From contig SOKC01000097.1 of the NCBI GenBank assembly GCA_004376325.1, positions 1 through 7,895 on the forward strand: a DNA stretch of 7,895 nucleotides. Direction: 5' to 3'. The notes below the pieces were generated by a model. It was not told the DNA's origin. It saw only the letters and a program-made list of their open reading frames with translations, and ran no database searches. Source of the stretch: Actinomycetota bacterium. GTDB lineage: Bacteria; Actinomycetota; Humimicrobiia; Humimicrobiales; Humimicrobiaceae. The translations under genes were made by a program, and so were the position numbers. Below, piece by piece: positions 6,858 to 7,895 of the stretch (position 1 is the stretch's first letter; each line of letters opens with the position of its first letter).

Positions 6858-7781
6858 TTATCTTCTTCCTAATCTTGCAAAGATTACAGCAACACCAATT
6901 ATAACCACTACTATAATTCCTATTCCAACAATTCCCCAGATTGTAGGAGTTTCAACAGTTACCCTGAGATCAAAACTGTCATTGCTGTTTTCACTGGATG
7001 CTCCAAAGGTCAGCATATAGTCCCCGGCAATGGTTTTCTCAGGAGGATTGATTGTTACATCAATCTCTATTTTTTCTTCGGCTTCCATTGATTCGATTTT
7101 GTCCTGATCAAAGCTAACCTGCCAGCCTTCAGGCTCGGTTGAGCTCAAGCTTATATTTTCAACAGATGTGGAACTATTATTTGTCACAATAAGTTTATAG
7201 TGATTGTCTTTTCCCGAGGTCAATTCTGTACTCAGTCTTCCTGTTTTTGTTGTAAGGCTGATTTCATAGGTTGGAGGTGCTACTGCGGTAAATTCTATTG
7301 ATCCTTCCAGAGTGTCTCCTTCAACAGCAGATTTGAAAGTTACCTTAAAGTCATATTCACCCGGCTGCTGTGTTATAAGTGGGATTGCCATAAGCCTCAA
7401 GCTCTCTGTGCTATTAAATTTCAGGTTAATAGCTGGTGCTTCAGTGCTGCCGGATGCCACTGCAGCAATCCAGCCGGTAGGATAATCAACTGTAATATCA
7501 AAGGTTTTTTCACTTTTGCCTTCTTCAATACCAAATGGTTCATCTCCTGGTTTATAGGCTACATCAAAGTTAAAAGAAAATGTCTCCCCCTCTTTAGCCT
7601 GTATTTTGGGAAGTTTGGTGTCAAAGATCAGTTCTTCCGGTTCAGGTTCTGGCTCTACAATTTCCTCTTCTGTAGTTTCCTCTTCCTGGGCAAATAATGC
7701 AGCCGGAACCATCAGAATAATTGATAGGGTAAGAGATAGAATGATAAAATATACTGGCAGTTTTCTTTTTATGATTTCCAC
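6858..7781 (-). CDS. Secreted NEW3-like beta-domain protein with C-terminal membrane anchor
   Basis: 307-residue protein of unknown exact role. A signal peptide is clear: basic start MEIIKRK, hydrophobic 9-30, likely cleavage after A31 (ALFA/QEEE). There is no lipobox cysteine, so it is not an LspA substrate. An acidic proline-glutamate linker (33-50) follows. Two beta-rich domains come next: about 52-167, not confidently recognised, and about 170-277, which resembles the NEW3/COG1470 fold (YKLIVTNNSSTSVENISLS, EPEGWQVSF, INPPEKTIAGDYMLTFGASS). A membrane helix (about 281-302) ends in RLGRR, giving an outside-facing protein anchored at its C-terminus. It is the first gene of the operon with an ABC ATPase and permease, so I infer that it is the extracytoplasmic partner of that transporter, for binding, gating or scaffolding. 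The GTG start has AAAAGGAG 8 nt upstream and gives a complete signal peptide. Confidence 0.88.
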   Translation of the reverse strand: MEIIKRKLPVYFIILSLTLSIILMVPAALFAQEEETTEEEIVEPEPEPEELIFDTKLPKIQAKEGETFSFNFDVAYKPGDEPFGIEEGKSEKTFDITVDYPTGWIAAVASGSTEAPAINLKFNSTESLRLMAIPLITQQPGEYDFKVTFKSAVEGDTLEGSIEFTAVAPPTYEISLTTKTGRLSTELTSGKDNHYKLIVTNNSSTSVENISLSSTEPEGWQVSFDQDKIESMEAEEKIEIDVTINPPEKTIAGDYMLTFGASSENSNDSFDLRVTVETPTIWGIVGIGIIVVVIIGVAVIFARLGRR

Positions 7782-7797
7782 TTATACATCTCCTTTT
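7779..7797 (-). promoter_or_regulatory. Ribosome binding site and GTG start of the NEW3 gene
   Basis: On the minus strand AAAAGGAG (7797-7790) is followed after 8 nt by GTG (7781-7779). An ATG directly behind the GGAG (7789-7787) is too close and out of frame, opening only a six-codon ORF, so the GTG is the credible start. Confidence 0.75.
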
Positions 7798-7809
7798 CTA
7801 AATTTATTC

Positions 7810-7838
7810 AAAGATTTTTTAAAATTTAATATATCTTT
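7810..7838 (-). promoter_or_regulatory. AT-rich inverted repeat in the 5' leader of the NEW3-ABC operon
   Basis: AAAGAT and ATCTTT form six-base arms around 17 bases of nearly pure A/T within the roughly 70-nt leader. As RNA this is a weak stem. It may be chance in such AT-rich sequence, or a modest binding or stability element. No known riboswitch is recognised in the leader. Confidence 0.2.
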
Positions 7839-7857
7839 ATGCCTTAGTTAAATGAAA

Positions 7858-7886
7858 ATTCTAATGATTTTGGTGATAGATGTCAA
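7858..7886 (-). promoter_or_regulatory. Near-consensus sigma70-type promoter of the NEW3-ABC operon
   Basis: Read on the minus strand, TTGACA (7886-7881) is a perfect -35 box. It is followed by exactly 17 nt and TAGAAT (7863-7858), a five-of-six match to the -10 box. Transcription would start near 7851, leaving about 70 nt of AT-rich leader before the GTG. Such a close match suggests steady vegetative expression. No obvious operator palindrome overlaps it, although only nine bases upstream of the -35 box are in the window. Confidence 0.75.
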
Positions 7887-7895
7887 TATGGAAAT

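Noticed and set aside
6661..7020. Plus-strand ORF of 119 codons across the ATPase/NEW3 junction
   Set aside because: It is antisense to Walker A and the membrane anchor of two well-supported genes, and its composition is that expected of a shadow frame.
3180..7781. Idea that LspA processes the NEW3 protein encoded nearby
   Set aside because: The NEW3 signal peptide has no lipobox cysteine and looks like a signal peptidase I substrate, and the two genes are in different operons.
7606..7851. Plus-strand ORF of 81 codons opposite the NEW3 start and promoter
   Set aside because: The serine/glycine run is the antisense of the proline-glutamate linker, the rest mirrors the signal peptide and leader, and there is no supported start.
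1..7895. CRISPR array, insertion sequence, tRNA, phage or defence genes
   Set aside because: I looked for repeats, terminal inverted repeats, transposase or integrase motifs and tRNA-like folds on both strands and saw none. All seven long coding regions have housekeeping or transport explanations, apart from the unknown DUF211 function.

Overview
The window reads as chromosomal DNA of an AT-rich bacterium. Bacterial origin rests on a lipoprotein signal peptidase (LspA, a bacteria-specific enzyme), an RluD-type pseudouridine synthase, clear Shine-Dalgarno sites and a near-consensus sigma70-type promoter. Two proteins have a more archaeal or deep-branching flavour: a DUF211 protein, a family best known from archaea, and an IleS of the long Thermus/eukaryote-like kind. 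Together with the NEW3-ABC cassette, this suggests an uncultured low-GC lineage such as a deep actinobacterial, Atribacterota-like or Chloroflexota-like group. That placement is inference and cannot be fixed from this window. TGA, TAA and TAG are all used as stops, so the standard bacterial code fits.

Left half (1-4979, plus strand): ileS, lspA and an rluD-like gene are packed with 0-nt spacing (ileS/lspA) and a 4-nt TTGA overlap (lspA/rluD). This is the classic housekeeping order of many Gram-positive-type bacteria. The promoter lies upstream of the window. After a 55-nt AT-rich gap comes a 95-codon DUF211 gene with a TTG start and a good ribosome binding site. It probably rides on the same transcript, because no convincing terminator or strong promoter is visible in the gap.

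Right half (7886-4976, minus strand): a TTGACA-N17-TAGAAT promoter drives a three-gene operon. Its genes are a secreted, C-terminally anchored NEW3-type beta-domain protein (GTG start), an ABC-2 ATPase (3-nt gap) and a six-helix ABC-2 permease of the NosY-like type (1-nt gap). They probably form one membrane machine: a cytoplasmic motor, a membrane channel or flippase, and an extracytoplasmic beta-domain subunit. The substrate is unknown.

The two operons converge so tightly that their last stop codons overlap in the four bases CTAA (4976-4979). Any transcription end must therefore lie inside the opposing gene. No tRNA, rRNA, CRISPR array, insertion sequence, phage gene or pseudogene was seen, and no gene-free stretch exceeds 300 bases. 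The points most worth following up are the bacterial DUF211 gene, the NEW3-ABC cassette and the terminator-free convergent junction. I did not find a clear new defence or mobile system here.
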